Assembly (NCBI RefSeq): GCF_900460065.1
Contig: NZ_UAVD01000036.1
Coordinates: 96,286 to 160,285 of the forward strand
Reading direction: 5' to 3'
Source of the DNA: Streptomyces griseus
GTDB taxonomy: Bacteria > Actinomycetota > Actinomycetes > Streptomycetales > Streptomycetaceae
DNA length: 64,000 bases
Shown: positions 32,919 through 42,501 of the stretch, one piece after another
How positions within the stretch are numbered: position 1 is the stretch's first letter
Layout: the number at the start of each line of letters is the position of its first letter
Notes under the pieces: generated by a model
The model's database searches: none
What the model saw: only the letters and a program-made list of their open reading frames with translations
What the model was told of the DNA's origin: nothing
Position numbers and translations under genes: made by a program

Positions 32919-32969
32919 GACCTCCGGGAGCAGGCGGCGGTTCACCGGGCGACCGGTGGGCCGCCGTTC

Positions 32970-33407
32970 TCAGTAGCGCTCGACCAGGTGCTCCCGGCCG
33001 GCCGGAGGCTCGTACGACTCGGGCCAGAAGTCCGTCACCCCGGTGATCAGCCCCTCCTCGTCGAACGTGAAGAAGTGGATCGCGTCCAACTCCTCGCCCG
33101 GATCCCCCTCCTGGTCCCCTGTCACCGTGAACCCGGTCCTGGCCGCGGCCTGCCGGCCCTCCGCGTCGGCGACGATCCGCTCGACCCGGACGTGCCAGTC
33201 GCCCGGATACTCCTGGTTGAACCGGAGATACCGCTCCCTGCCGAGGATCCGCTCCCGCGTCTGCGGCAGTTCGTACACCACGTCCTCGGCGAGGGTCGCC
33301 CCGAACCCGTCCCAGTCGCGCGCCTCGGCCGTCGACCAGTACGTCTCCACCGCCCCGCGCAGCGCGGCCGTCGTCGTCCCCGAACCGCTTCCCGTCATCT
33401 CGGTCAT
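32970..33407 (-). CDS. SnoaL-like nuclear-transport-factor-2-fold protein
   Basis: 145 aa from MTEMTGSGSG. TYWSTAEARDWDGFGATLAEDVVYELPQTRERI and HFFTFDEEGLITGVTDFWPES are the opening helix and closing strand of the SnoaL/NTF2-like cone fold, used as small-molecule isomerase or binding domains. No cofactor or catalytic set identifiable. Upstream ATG frames would add 21 unconserved residues. Confidence 0.8.
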   Translation of the reverse strand: MTEMTGSGSGTTTAALRGAVETYWSTAEARDWDGFGATLAEDVVYELPQTRERILGRERYLRFNQEYPGDWHVRVERIVADAEGRQAAARTGFTVTGDQEGDPGEELDAIHFFTFDEEGLITGVTDFWPESYEPPAGREHLVERY

Positions 33408-33476
33408 GAGGAAGAGTGTGGGCCCCACCACTGACAATCGGCCGGAGAAGCCCCGCGGGGCGGCCCCCACCTGCGG

Positions 33477-34316
33477 TTATCCCTGATGCTCCCCCGGACG
33501 CGACGCCTTGATCGAGTACATCAGCGGGATCCTCGGCCGGCCCGCCCGGAAGCGGTAGTGGCCGTCCGCGTGGCGCTCCAGCGTGTCGAACCGCGGGACC
33601 AGCGAGACATCGTGCTCGTGGAGGAACTCGATCCGCAGCCCCGCCGACGCGAGCGCCGTCACCACCCGGCCCACCGGGTGCTGCCACTCGACGCTGCGGT
33701 TGTGCACGGTCGGCGCGTCGAGGTCGGCGTACGTCCCCGGCGTCTCGTCCACCCAGGCGTCGCGGCTGAAGTAGTCGTCGGTCACCACCGAACCCGTCTC
33801 GTCCATCGAGTCGGTCAGCGGGTGGAACTCCGCCAGGTAGAGGAACCCGCCGGGCGCGACCAGCGACGCGGCGGTCTCGGCCCAGCGGTCGATGTCGGGC
33901 AGCCAGCCCAGCGCGCCGATGCCCGTGTAGACGATGTCGTACGCGGAGTCCGGGACGGCGGCCGGGGCGTCGTACAGGTCGGCCGCGACGAACGCCGCCC
34001 GGTCCGGGCCGAGACCCAGCGACCCGGCCAGGCCCCGGGCGGTCTCGACGGCGGGCTCGGAGAAGTCGAGGCCCACGACCTGGGCGGCGCCGTGGCGTGC
34101 CCAGGACAGGGTGTCCATGCCGAAATGGCACTGGAGGTGCAGCAGGGTCTTCCCCCTGACGTCCCCGACCTCGGCCAGCTCGAAGGCGCGCAGCGCGTCC
34201 TTGCCCGCCAGGAACGCGTCCAGCTCGTAGTAGTCGCTCGCCACATGGATCGGCACGCGCTCGTCCCAGCGCGCGCGGTTGGTCGCGTGCCAGTCGTCCG
34301 GGGTCGGAGAGTACAT
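33477..34316 (-). CDS. Class I SAM-dependent methyltransferase
   Basis: 279 aa from MYSPTPDDWHATNRARWDER. Motif I LLHLQCHFGMDTLSWARHG, then VVGLDFSEPAVETARGLA (acidic residue binding the ribose), ADLYDAPAAVPDSAYDIVYT (motif II), and LVAPGGFLYLAEFHPL (motif III). Methylates a small molecule of unknown identity. The open frame extends upstream into the S9 peptidase antisense strand, but the start is fixed by homology at 34316. Divergent from the S9 peptidase gene with a 90-bp gap. Confidence 0.88.
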   Translation of the reverse strand: MYSPTPDDWHATNRARWDERVPIHVASDYYELDAFLAGKDALRAFELAEVGDVRGKTLLHLQCHFGMDTLSWARHGAAQVVGLDFSEPAVETARGLAGSLGLGPDRAAFVAADLYDAPAAVPDSAYDIVYTGIGALGWLPDIDRWAETAASLVAPGGFLYLAEFHPLTDSMDETGSVVTDDYFSRDAWVDETPGTYADLDAPTVHNRSVEWQHPVGRVVTALASAGLRIEFLHEHDVSLVPRFDTLERHADGHYRFRAGRPRIPLMYSIKASRPGEHQG

Positions 34317-34406
34317 GTCCGGCAAGCTACCGACGGGCGGGCCCGGGGCGCGAGTGGATATCCGACGCCCTCGGGATCCCCGCGAGTCATCGGGTTGGAT
34401 GGGGGC

Positions 34407-36248
34407 ATGACGACTGATCCTGTAGCCGCGCCCGACTGGGAGAAGCGGTTCCGCGCGCCCCGTGTCTCCCTGCCCGACTGGGCCGAGGACGCCCCCGACC
34501 GCTCCCTGTTCGTCTCCAACGCCACCGGGACCTACGAGCTGTACGCGTGGGACCGGGCGAGCGGGCGGCAGCGCCAGGTCACGGACCGGCCGAACGGCAC
34601 GACGGACGGCGTGCTGACGCCGGACGGCGAAGCCGTCTGGTGGTTCAGCGACACCGACGGCGACGAGTTCGGGGTGTGGATGCGCCAGCCGTTCGGCGGC
34701 GGCGACGACGAGCCGGCCGCCCCGGGCCTCGCACCCTCCTACCCGGCCGGCCTGGCCATCGGGCGGGACGGTTCGGCGGTGATCGGCCGCTCGACCGACG
34801 AGGACGGCACGACGATCCACCTGGTGCCGGAGCCGGGCGGCGAGCCGGTGGAGATCTACCGGCACCGGGAGTCCGCGGGGGTCGGGGACCTCTCCCACGA
34901 CGGGACCCTGATCGCGCTGGAGCACACCGAGCACGGCGACGCGATGCACTCCGCGCTGCGCGTGGTGCGCCCCGACGGCTCCACGGTGGCCGAGCTGGAC
35001 GACACCGAGGGCGGTACGAAGGAACTGGGCCTCGCCGTGCTGGGCTTCGCCCCGGTGGCCGGGGACACCCGGCTCCTCGTCGGGCACCAGCGCCGGGGCC
35101 GCTGGGAGCCGATGATCTGGGACCCGGTCGCGGGCACGGAGACCGCGCTGTCGGTCGACCTGCCGGGCGACGTGGGGGCCGAGTGGTATCCGGACGGCTC
35201 CGCGCTGCTCGTCGAGCACGGCTTCGAGGCCCGCAGCGAGCTGTGGCGGTACGAGCCGGGGGCCCCGGCTCCCGTGCGCGTGGAGACCCCCGCCGGTACG
35301 GTCTCGGGCGCCACGGCCCGGCCGGACGGCACCGTGGAGTACCTGTGGTCCTCGGCCGCGCTGCCGCCCGTCGTGCGCTCCACGAGCGGCGCGGTGGTCC
35401 TGGACCCGCCGGGCGCGAAGGCCCCGCCGTCGGTGCCCGTCGAGGACGCCTGGGTGGAGGGGCCGGGCGGCCGGATCCACGCCCTCGTGCAGAAGCCCGC
35501 GACCGGCGAGGGCCCCTTCCCCACGATCTTCGAGATCCACGGCGGCCCGACCTGGCACGACAGCGACGCCTTCGCCTCCGGCCCCGCCGCCTGGGTGGAC
35601 CACGGCTTCGCGGTCGTCCGGGTCAACTACCGGGGCTCCACCGGCTACGGCCGCGCCTGGACGGACGCGCTGAAGCACCGCGTCGGCCTGATCGAGCTGG
35701 AGGACATCGCGGCCGTACGCGAGTGGGCGGTGACGTCCGGGCTCGCGGACCCGGAGCGCCTGGTCCTGGCGGGCGGCTCCTGGGGCGGCTATCTGACCCT
35801 GCTCGGGCTCGGCACCCAGCCGGACTCCTGGTCGCTCGGCCTGGCGGCCGTGCCGGTCGCGGACTACGTCACGGCGTACCACGACGAGATGGAGGCCCTG
35901 AAGGCGATGGACCGCACGCTGCTGGGCGGCACGCCGGAGGAGGTCCCCGAGCGTTTCGAGGCCTCGTCCCCGCTGACGTACGTCGACGCGGTGCGCGTCC
36001 CGCTCTACATCTCGGCGGGCGTCAACGATCCGCGCTGCCCCATCCGTCAGGTGGAGAACTACGTGGACCGGCTGGCGGCGCGCGGCGCGGTCCACGAGGT
36101 GTACCGGTACGACGCCGGTCACGGCTCGCTGGTGGTGGAGGAGCGGATCAAGCAGGTGCGGCTGGAGTTGGAGTTCGCCCTCAAGCACCTGGGAGGGGGG
36201 CCGGTCCTCGCCTCCGCGGCCCCCGGGACGGGCGTAAAGGCCGAATAA
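34407..36248 (+). CDS. S9-family prolyl oligopeptidase-like peptidase
   Basis: 613 aa. N-terminal ~360 residues are repeated beta-propeller blades (FSDTDGDEFGVWM, LLVGHQRRGRWEPMIWDP). The C-terminal alpha/beta-hydrolase has TIFEIHGGPTWHDSDAF (oxyanion strand), AGGSWGGYLTLLGLG with nucleophile Ser near 457, AGVNDPRCP (Asp) and YDAGHGSLV (His near 571). Cytoplasmic, no signal peptide. Likely acylaminoacyl-peptidase or dipeptidyl-type activity. Confidence 0.92.
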   Translation: MTTDPVAAPDWEKRFRAPRVSLPDWAEDAPDRSLFVSNATGTYELYAWDRASGRQRQVTDRPNGTTDGVLTPDGEAVWWFSDTDGDEFGVWMRQPFGGGDDEPAAPGLAPSYPAGLAIGRDGSAVIGRSTDEDGTTIHLVPEPGGEPVEIYRHRESAGVGDLSHDGTLIALEHTEHGDAMHSALRVVRPDGSTVAELDDTEGGTKELGLAVLGFAPVAGDTRLLVGHQRRGRWEPMIWDPVAGTETALSVDLPGDVGAEWYPDGSALLVEHGFEARSELWRYEPGAPAPVRVETPAGTVSGATARPDGTVEYLWSSAALPPVVRSTSGAVVLDPPGAKAPPSVPVEDAWVEGPGGRIHALVQKPATGEGPFPTIFEIHGGPTWHDSDAFASGPAAWVDHGFAVVRVNYRGSTGYGRAWTDALKHRVGLIELEDIAAVREWAVTSGLADPERLVLAGGSWGGYLTLLGLGTQPDSWSLGLAAVPVADYVTAYHDEMEALKAMDRTLLGGTPEEVPERFEASSPLTYVDAVRVPLYISAGVNDPRCPIRQVENYVDRLAARGAVHEVYRYDAGHGSLVVEERIKQVRLELEFALKHLGGGPVLASAAPGTGVKAE

Positions 36249-36256
36249 ATCACGGA

Positions 36257-36282
36257 CCCCGCCCCGGAAGCCCGGGGCGGGG
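36257..36282 (+). terminator. Hairpin after the S9 peptidase gene
   Basis: CCCCGCCCCGG (36257-36267) and perfect complement (36272-36282), 9 bp past the stop and immediately before the next promoter. Confidence 0.65.
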
Positions 36283-36287
36283 AACCG

Positions 36288-36293
36288 TACCTT
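36288..36293 (+). promoter_or_regulatory. -10 element of the SURF1-like gene
   Basis: TACCTT, 6 nt before the GTG at 36300, consistent with a leaderless transcript. GGAGGG is present but adjoins the start codon, too near to act as a ribosome-binding site. Confidence 0.4.
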
Positions 36294-36299
36294 GGAGGG

Positions 36300-37199
36300 G
36301 TGTACCGGTTCCTGCTGACCCCGCGATGGTGGGGGATCAACCTCTTCGTCGTGCTGGCCATCCCGTTCTGCGTGTTCATGGGCACCTGGCAGCTCGGCCG
36401 CTTCGAGGACCGCGTGCAGTCGCACGAACAGGCGGAGAAGCAGCCCGATCCGAGCACGCGGGCCGCGAAACCCCTGGACGAGCTGCTGCCCGTCGACAAG
36501 GTGACGTCCGGCCGCCCGGCCGTCGCCACCGGCACCTACGCCGACCAGTTCCTGGTGCCGGGCCGCCTGCTCGACGACCGTCAGGGCTTCTACGTCCTGA
36601 ACATGCTGCGCACGGACAGCGGCAAGGCCCTCCCGGTGGTCCGGGGCTGGCTGCCCGGTTCCCCGAGCGGTGCCCGGGTGCCGGTCGCGCCGGAGGGCGA
36701 GGTCACGGTGACCGGCGACCTCCAGGCCTCCGAGAACGCCCGCAGCAAAGGCGTGGACGTCCGGGGCGGGCTGCCCGAGGGGCAGATCGGCATGATCAGC
36801 GCCGCGACCCTGGTGAACCTCGTGCCGTACGACGTGTACGACGCCTGGGTGACGCTTCCCGAGGCCGAGGCGGGCGGTACGGGCGGTGCGATGAAGCCGG
36901 TGCCCGCGGCGGCCCCCGAGGGCAGCGGACTCGATCTGAAGGCCTTCCAGAACCTCGGGTACACGGGCGAGTGGTTCGTCTTCGCCGGCTTCGTTCTCTT
37001 CATGTGGTTCCGGCTGGTGCGCCGCGAGGCCGAGGCCGTGCGCGACATCGAGCTCGGTCTCGTACCGGAGGATCCGGCCGCGGACCCGACGGCTGCGGAC
37101 CCGGCGACGGCGGAGGCGCGGGAGGAACCGGGCGACCCGGCCGCCCCTGAGGGCTCCGAGGCTCCTGAGGCGGCTCGGAAGGCCCCGGCGGCACCGTAG
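36300..37199 (+). CDS. SURF1-like cytochrome oxidase assembly protein
   Basis: 299 aa, GTG start. First membrane segment WGINLFVVLAIPFCVFMGTWQLGR contains the SURF1 signature GxWQLxR. The periplasmic middle has RLLDDRQGFYVLNMLR and LPVVRGWLP, and the second membrane helix is GEWFVFAGFVLFMWFRLVRRE. The cytoplasmic tail is acidic and Ala/Pro-rich (low complexity). Assists haem a / cytochrome c oxidase maturation. Confidence 0.9.
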   Translation: MYRFLLTPRWWGINLFVVLAIPFCVFMGTWQLGRFEDRVQSHEQAEKQPDPSTRAAKPLDELLPVDKVTSGRPAVATGTYADQFLVPGRLLDDRQGFYVLNMLRTDSGKALPVVRGWLPGSPSGARVPVAPEGEVTVTGDLQASENARSKGVDVRGGLPEGQIGMISAATLVNLVPYDVYDAWVTLPEAEAGGTGGAMKPVPAAAPEGSGLDLKAFQNLGYTGEWFVFAGFVLFMWFRLVRREAEAVRDIELGLVPEDPAADPTAADPATAEAREEPGDPAAPEGSEAPEAARKAPAAP

Positions 37200-37289
37200 G
37201 ACGACCCGACCCGGCCCGGTGCCGGCCCCGTGGCAGGGCCCGGCGCCGCCGGGCTCGTCGCCCGACCGGCCGGGCGGCCCGGCGCAGGA

Positions 37290-38912
37290 CTACGACGTGG
37301 CGAGCACACCCGTCCGGTAGATCGTGCCCGAGCAGGCGTTGGGGATCTTCGTCTCCGCGGTGGGCGCTCCCGTCTCCGGGGTGTGCGTCACGGCGACGCT
37401 GCCCTCCGCCGCTCCCCCGCCGTCCTCGTTCAGCGACTGCGCGTCGACGCCTGAGGGCTGATCGGTGCCCCCCTCGCCGACCGACCCGCCGGCCCCGTCC
37501 GTCGGCGGGGTCGGGCTCGGTGACGGCCCCACGGCCGGACAGGTGTCGGTCGGCACCCAGGCGAACCGCACCTCGTACGCCATGGTCGGCTTCAGCAGCA
37601 CCGTGCCCGGCTCCTGCGAGGGATCGGGCAGACCGGACGCCGCGTCGCCCGCGGCGTGCTGGACCACGCCGATCTTGAGCGGGTCGGCCGCGCCCAGGGC
37701 GGTGAAGCCCACCGTGCCGTTGCTGCTGACCGTGCAGTCCGTGCCGGACACGTTGGCGATCTTGAAGCTGCCGTAGACCGTGCCGTCGGCTCCCGGCGCG
37801 TCGGTGCCCGCGGAGGCGACGCCGAGCTGGCTCGGGTCGCAGACCGGCAGGGAGGCGAACTCCGCGCTCGGGGAGCCGGTCTCCTCGCCCGTCACCGTGC
37901 CGTCGGGGTCGCTGCCCTCGGCGGCGGTGGGGCTGGGGGCGGGGTCGGCCTCGCCGGCGCTGCCCTCGCTCTCCCGCTCCGTGGGCTCCACGGACCGCCG
38001 GCCGGGCGCCTCGGGGCCGGTCTCGTCGCCGTTGCCGCCCTGGGCCTGCTCGCCGTGTCCGGCGATGGCGGGGCGGGCGGCGGACGGGCCGTCCGAGGTC
38101 GCGACGTGGACGAAGGCGGGGACGGCGGTGCCGATCAGCAGGGCCGCCGCGGCCGCGCCGACGACGGCCTGGCGCCGCCTGGCCCGGCGGGCGGGGACGG
38201 CTCGGTGGAGGTGGTCCAGGGTCCCCTCGGAGGGGGCCAGCTCCCGCACCGCGCCGTGCAGCATGCGGCGCAGGGCCACCTCGTCCAGCGCTTCGGTGGC
38301 GGGGGCGCCCCGGTCACGGGCGAAGAGGTCGGTCAGCGTGCCGAAGACCTCGTCGTCGTCCGACGCCCCGGAGGCGCTCCCGAGGGCCTTGGCGGAGGCG
38401 CTCCCGGGGGCCTTGGCAGAGGCGCTCGCGGACGCCTTCCCGGCGTCGGGGATCTCGCTCGTACCGACCGGGAGGGTCTCCGCGGCGGCGTCCGCCCCCG
38501 GGGCCTCGCTCGCAGCGCCCGCGGAGGTCTCCGTACCGCCGGCCGCAGGGGTCTGCGGGCTCACGCCCGCCGCAGAGGTCTCCGTACCCGCCCCCGGGGC
38601 CTCGCTCGCAGCGTCCGCCGCGAGGGGCTGCGCACCAGCGTCCGCCGCGCTCTCCGGCTCCCCGGTGCCCGGCGTGGCCTCCGTCGTCCCCGGGGCCTGC
38701 TCGTCGGGGTCCTCGGCGGCCTCGTCGTCCACCCGCGCGGGGGGCGTCGGTTCCGGGGCCTCGCCGGTCTCGCCCGGCTCGGGCCCCGCGCTCTCGCCGT
38801 GCGGGCGGTCCGGATCGGTGTGCGGAGTCTTCTCCGGCCCGTGGTTCACAATTCCGTTTCCCGTCGGGTCATTCTCGTGCCTGTGCTCGTCGCGCTGCTC
38901 GGGCCCGCTCAT
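37290..38912 (-). CDS. Large single-pass membrane protein cotranscribed with the sigma factor
   Basis: 540 aa. Residues 1-190 are acidic Ala/Glu/Pro-rich with internal repeats (ASEAPGA, GTETSA, a 24-bp DNA repeat encoding SASAKA.GSA around 38380-38440). Residues ~190-245 form a conserved helical part (EVFGTLTDLFARDRG, LRRMLHGAVRELAPSEGTLD). One membrane helix RRQAVVGAAAAALLIGTAV follows near 250. The extracellular part has VCDPSQLGV, GTDCTVSSNGTVGFT and C-terminal KIPNACSGTIYRTG. Its start overlaps the sigma-factor stop (ATGA), so it is a candidate regulator of that sigma factor. No known anti-sigma motif seen. Confidence 0.75.
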   Translation of the reverse strand: MSGPEQRDEHRHENDPTGNGIVNHGPEKTPHTDPDRPHGESAGPEPGETGEAPEPTPPARVDDEAAEDPDEQAPGTTEATPGTGEPESAADAGAQPLAADAASEAPGAGTETSAAGVSPQTPAAGGTETSAGAASEAPGADAAAETLPVGTSEIPDAGKASASASAKAPGSASAKALGSASGASDDDEVFGTLTDLFARDRGAPATEALDEVALRRMLHGAVRELAPSEGTLDHLHRAVPARRARRRQAVVGAAAAALLIGTAVPAFVHVATSDGPSAARPAIAGHGEQAQGGNGDETGPEAPGRRSVEPTERESEGSAGEADPAPSPTAAEGSDPDGTVTGEETGSPSAEFASLPVCDPSQLGVASAGTDAPGADGTVYGSFKIANVSGTDCTVSSNGTVGFTALGAADPLKIGVVQHAAGDAASGLPDPSQEPGTVLLKPTMAYEVRFAWVPTDTCPAVGPSPSPTPPTDGAGGSVGEGGTDQPSGVDAQSLNEDGGGAAEGSVAVTHTPETGAPTAETKIPNACSGTIYRTGVLATS

Positions 38913-39571
38913 GCCTGGGCCTCCATCACCACACGCAGGGCCGCGATGCCTCGCGAACCGTACGCCTTGACCGAGCCCAGCGAGACGCCCAGCGTCTCGG
39001 CGACCTGGGCCTCCGTCATGTCCGCGAAGTAGCGCAGCACCAGCACCTCGCGCTGGCGCCGCTGGAGCCCCTTCATGGCCTTGATCAGCGCGTCCCGCTC
39101 CAGCTGGTCGTAGGCGCCCTCCTCCGCGCTCGCCATGTCCGGCATGGGCTTGGAGAGCAGCTTCAGCCCGAGGATGCGGCGGCGCAGCGCGGAGCGCGAC
39201 AGGTTGACGACCGTCTGCCGGAGGTAGGCGAGGGTCTTCTCCGGTTCGCGGACCCGGTTGCGCGCGGAGTGCACGCGGATGAACGCCTCCTGCACCACGT
39301 CCTCGCAGGACGCGGTGTCGTCCAGCAGCAGGGCCGCGAGGCCGAGCAGGGAGCGGTAATGGGCGCGATAGGTCTCGGTGAGATGGTCGACCGTGGTTCC
39401 CGCTGCCACCGTCTCTTCAGCATCCCCGCGCTGCGAGGGCAACTGTGCCGGGCGCGCGGCGGGCATGGGCGCGATCACCGGCATACCACCGGGCGCACGG
39501 GGCCGCCGGAGCGGACGCACCGACGCGCCTCGCAACGGGCCCACCACTGTGATGTCGAGAACCTCTGCCAC
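38909..39571 (-). CDS. SigE-type (ECF-like) RNA polymerase sigma factor
   Basis: 220 aa. N-terminal extension of ~60 residues, then region 2 (YRAHYRSLLGLAALLLDDTA, CEDVVQEAFIRVH), and region 4 (LQRRQREVLVLRYFADMTEA, QVAETLGVSLGSVKAYGSRG). Directs RNA polymerase to a specific promoter set. Coupled to the membrane protein gene. The stimulus is unknown. The 272-bp gap upstream contains only promoter-like sequence. Confidence 0.9.
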   Translation of the reverse strand: MAEVLDITVVGPLRGASVRPLRRPRAPGGMPVIAPMPAARPAQLPSQRGDAEETVAAGTTVDHLTETYRAHYRSLLGLAALLLDDTASCEDVVQEAFIRVHSARNRVREPEKTLAYLRQTVVNLSRSALRRRILGLKLLSKPMPDMASAEEGAYDQLERDALIKAMKGLQRRQREVLVLRYFADMTEAQVAETLGVSLGSVKAYGSRGIAALRVVMEAQA

Positions 39572-39843
39572 GCCTGTTGGACACGCTGCCCCCCGTCAGG
39601 GTTGTACGCGTACGGCGTCACGTTCGACGCTGTGCGACATGCCCTCATACGTACCTGCTCTTCCCCAAATGCCCCGTCATAGCGTCTGGCCACGCAAGAA
39701 GTGACCGCATAGACGCAGCCCGACCGAGATGCGGTTGCAGATGGCCGGGAGATCATCGTCGGATACGACAACGTCCCAGCTCAAGAGGTTCAGACCAGCA
39801 AATTGCTCATAGGGCGTTCACAGATCCTACAAAACAAGTTCGA

Positions 39844-40917
39844 TCACGCCCGGGGGAATTCGGCGGCGACCGATTCGGCGATCTGCGCAACGTTCAAAGC
39901 CGCACCTTTTCGGAGATTGTCCCCGCAAAGGAACATTTCCAGGGCATGCGGATCGTCCATCGAACGCCGGACGCGGCCCACCCAGGTGGGGTCGGTGCCC
40001 ACCACGTCGGAGGGGGTGGGGAAATCGCCGGACGCCGGGCTGTCGAAGAGGACGACGCCGGGGGCGGTCGCGAGGATCTCGTGCGCCTTGCCCACGGCGA
40101 CCTCGTTCTCGAAGCGGGCGTGGACGGACATCGAGTGCGTGGCGATCACGGGGACGTACACACAGGTCGCGGTGGTCTTCAGATCCGGCAGGCCCAGCAC
40201 CTTGCGGCACTCCTCGCGGATGGCGATCTCCTCGGAGGACCAGCCGTCGCCGGCGTCCGTACCGGCCCAGGGCACGACGTTCAGGGCGACGGGTGCGGCG
40301 AACGGGCTCCCCGTCGCCTCCGCGCTGTCCCCCAGGGCCCGGCGCACGTCCCCGGGCTGAGTGCCCAGCTCCGTACCGGCCACCAGCGCCAACTGCTCGC
40401 GCAGGGCGGCGACGCCGTCCCGGCCGGCGCCGCTGACCGCCTGGTAGGAGGAGACGATCAGCTCGCGCAGTCCGAACTCGGCGTGCAGCGCGCCGACCGC
40501 GACGATCAGCGACAGCGTGGTGCAGTTCGGGGACGCGACGATGCCGCGCGGCCGGAGCCGGGCGGCATGGGGGTTGATCTCCGGGACGACCAGCGGCACG
40601 TCGTCGTCGAGCCGGAAGGCGGCCGAGTCGTCGATGACGACGACGCCCTTGGACGCGGCGATCGGGGCCCAGCGGGCGGACACCTCGTCCGGCACCAGGA
40701 AGAGGGCCACGTCGATGCCGTCGAACACGTCCTCGGCGAGCGCGAGGACCTCGCTCTCCTCACCGCGCACGACCAGCTTGCGGCCGGCCGAGCGCGGTGA
40801 GGCGACGAGTCTGACCTCGCCCCAGACGTCCGCGTGCTGCGACAGGATCCGGAGCATGACACCGCCGATCGCCCCGGTCGCACCGACGACCGCGAGCGAG
40901 GGGCGGTGCCCGGTCAT
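39844..40917 (-). CDS. asd: Aspartate-semialdehyde dehydrogenase
   Basis: 357 aa. NADP-binding VVGATGAIGGVMLRIL at the N-terminus, DDSAAFRLDDDVPLVVPEIN, active-site Cys in IVASPNCTTLSLIVAVG (near residue 130), SYQAVSGAGRDG, and the catalytic His region VPVIATHSMSVHARFE. Converts aspartyl phosphate to the semialdehyde for Lys/Thr/Met/DAP synthesis. Start overlaps the ask stop (ATGA 40914-40917). Confidence 0.94.
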   Translation of the reverse strand: MTGHRPSLAVVGATGAIGGVMLRILSQHADVWGEVRLVASPRSAGRKLVVRGEESEVLALAEDVFDGIDVALFLVPDEVSARWAPIAASKGVVVIDDSAAFRLDDDVPLVVPEINPHAARLRPRGIVASPNCTTLSLIVAVGALHAEFGLRELIVSSYQAVSGAGRDGVAALREQLALVAGTELGTQPGDVRRALGDSAEATGSPFAAPVALNVVPWAGTDAGDGWSSEEIAIREECRKVLGLPDLKTTATCVYVPVIATHSMSVHARFENEVAVGKAHEILATAPGVVLFDSPASGDFPTPSDVVGTDPTWVGRVRRSMDDPHALEMFLCGDNLRKGAALNVAQIAESVAAEFPRA

Positions 40918-42185
40918 CGGCCGGTGCCTCCGTAGACGACGGCCTCGTCGGAGTCACTGTCCAGACCGAAGGCGGTGTGCACGGCGCGCACGGCCTCGTT
41001 GACGTCGTCGGCGCGGGTGACGACCGAGATACGGATCTCGGATGTCGAGATCAGCTCGATGTTCACGCCCGCGTCGGACAGCGCCTCGAAGAATCCGGCC
41101 GTGACGCCCGGGTTGGTCTTCATTCCCGCGCCGACCAGGGAGATCTTCGCGATCTGGTCGTCGTAGCGGAGCGAGTCGAAGCCGATGACGCCGCGGGCCC
41201 GCTCCAGGGCGTCGATGGCCTTGCGGCCCTCGGCCTTGGGCAGGGTGAAGGAGATGTCCGTCAGGCCGGTCGACGCGGCGGAGACGTTCTGCACCACCAT
41301 GTCGATGTTGACCTCGGCGTTCGCGATGGCGCGGAAGATCGCGGCGGCCTCGCCCGGCTTGTCCGGGACGCCGACGACGGTGACCTTGGCCTCCGAGACG
41401 TCATGGGCGACTCCGGAGATGATCGCGTGCTCCACCTGCTGGTCCCCTTGCGGCTCGTTGCTGACCCAGGTGCCGCGCAGTCCGGAGAAGGACGAGCGGA
41501 CGTGGATCGGGATGTTGTAACGGCGTGCGTACTCGACGCAGCGGTGCAGCAGCACCTTGGAGCCGGACGCGGCCAGCTCCAGCATGTCCTCGAAGGAGAT
41601 CCAGTCGATCTTCTTCGCCTTCTTCACGACCCGGGGGTCCGCGGTGAAGACGCCGTCGACGTCGGTGTAGATCTCGCAGACCTCGGCGTCCAGCGCCGCG
41701 GCCAGCGCCACGGCGGTCGTGTCCGACCCGCCGCGGCCGAGGGTGGTGATGTTCTTGCCCTCCTGGCTCACGCCCTGGAACCCGGCGACGATGGCGATGT
41801 TGCCCTCGTCGATCGAGGTCCGGATGCGGCCGGGCGTGACGTCGATGATGCGCGCTTTGTTGTGGACCGAGTCGGTGATGACACCGGCCTGGCTGCCCGT
41901 GAACGACTGGGCCTCGTGGCCCAGGTTCTTGATCGCCATCGCCAGCAGGGCCATGGAGATCCGCTCACCGGCGGTCAGCAGCATGTCGAATTCGCGGCCG
42001 GTAGGCATCGGAGACACCTGCTCGGCGAGGTCTATCAACTCGTCCGTCGTGTCGCCCATCGCGGACACCACGACAACCACCTGGTTGCCGTTCTTCTTGG
42101 CGTCGACGACTCGCTTGGCGACCCGCTTGATGCCCTCGGCATCGGCTACGGAGGAGCCTCCGTACTTCTGCACGACAAGGCCCAC
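40914..42185 (-). CDS. ask: Aspartokinase
   Basis: 423 aa from GTG at 42185 (VGLVVQKYGGSSVADAEG), chosen because GAGGAG lies at the right distance and the family starts here; a longer ATG frame adds seven residues. Kinase part: KYGGSSV, VVVVSAMGDTTDELI, LLTAGERISMALLAMAI, GRGGSDTTAVALAAALDAE. Two C-terminal ACT domains (VTVVGVPDKPGEAAAIFRAI; ISLVGAGMKTNPGVTAGFFEAL) for feedback by Lys and Thr. First enzyme of the aspartate pathway, in operon with asd. Confidence 0.95.
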   Translation of the reverse strand: MGLVVQKYGGSSVADAEGIKRVAKRVVDAKKNGNQVVVVVSAMGDTTDELIDLAEQVSPMPTGREFDMLLTAGERISMALLAMAIKNLGHEAQSFTGSQAGVITDSVHNKARIIDVTPGRIRTSIDEGNIAIVAGFQGVSQEGKNITTLGRGGSDTTAVALAAALDAEVCEIYTDVDGVFTADPRVVKKAKKIDWISFEDMLELAASGSKVLLHRCVEYARRYNIPIHVRSSFSGLRGTWVSNEPQGDQQVEHAIISGVAHDVSEAKVTVVGVPDKPGEAAAIFRAIANAEVNIDMVVQNVSAASTGLTDISFTLPKAEGRKAIDALERARGVIGFDSLRYDDQIAKISLVGAGMKTNPGVTAGFFEALSDAGVNIELISTSEIRISVVTRADDVNEAVRAVHTAFGLDSDSDEAVVYGGTGR

Positions 42186-42501
42186 GTGCGCTCCTCGCTC
42201 AGTCATTACTGCGGTCGGCTCAGTTTAACGAGCGGTCCGGAATAGACCCGCCCATATCGCATGATGAGATGTCCCGCTCATCACCCGGTACGGCGTGTCG
42301 ACCCGAACCGCTCGTACGGGGCTGTTGCCCACCCAGCCGGGGAGCACTCCCGTTTGTGTCCCAGCCCACACGATCGGGTACACCCAGCCCACACGATCCG
42401 GCGGGGGCGGGCGAGCCGGGAAGGTCAATCGGCGTACGCGCCCGGTCCGCGCGCTCCCCGGGCTTCTCGCGAAGGACCCGCAGCCGGGATCTCCCGGGCG
42501 C
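42186..42501. other. Spacer upstream of ask
   Basis: 316 bp. Contains the ask promoter region near 42220-42260 and two direct repeats of CCCAGCCCACACGATC 24 bp apart at about 42362 and 42386. No gene. Confidence 0.5.

Noticed and set aside
33477..36425. 982-aa fusion of a methyltransferase with an upstream domain
   Set aside because: The extra part is the antisense of the S9 peptidase gene. The methyltransferase starts at 34316.
34547..37150. Very long plus-strand frame across the S9 and SURF1 genes
   Set aside because: Arg/Pro/Gly-rich shadow frame. The S9 and SURF1 motifs are in other frames.
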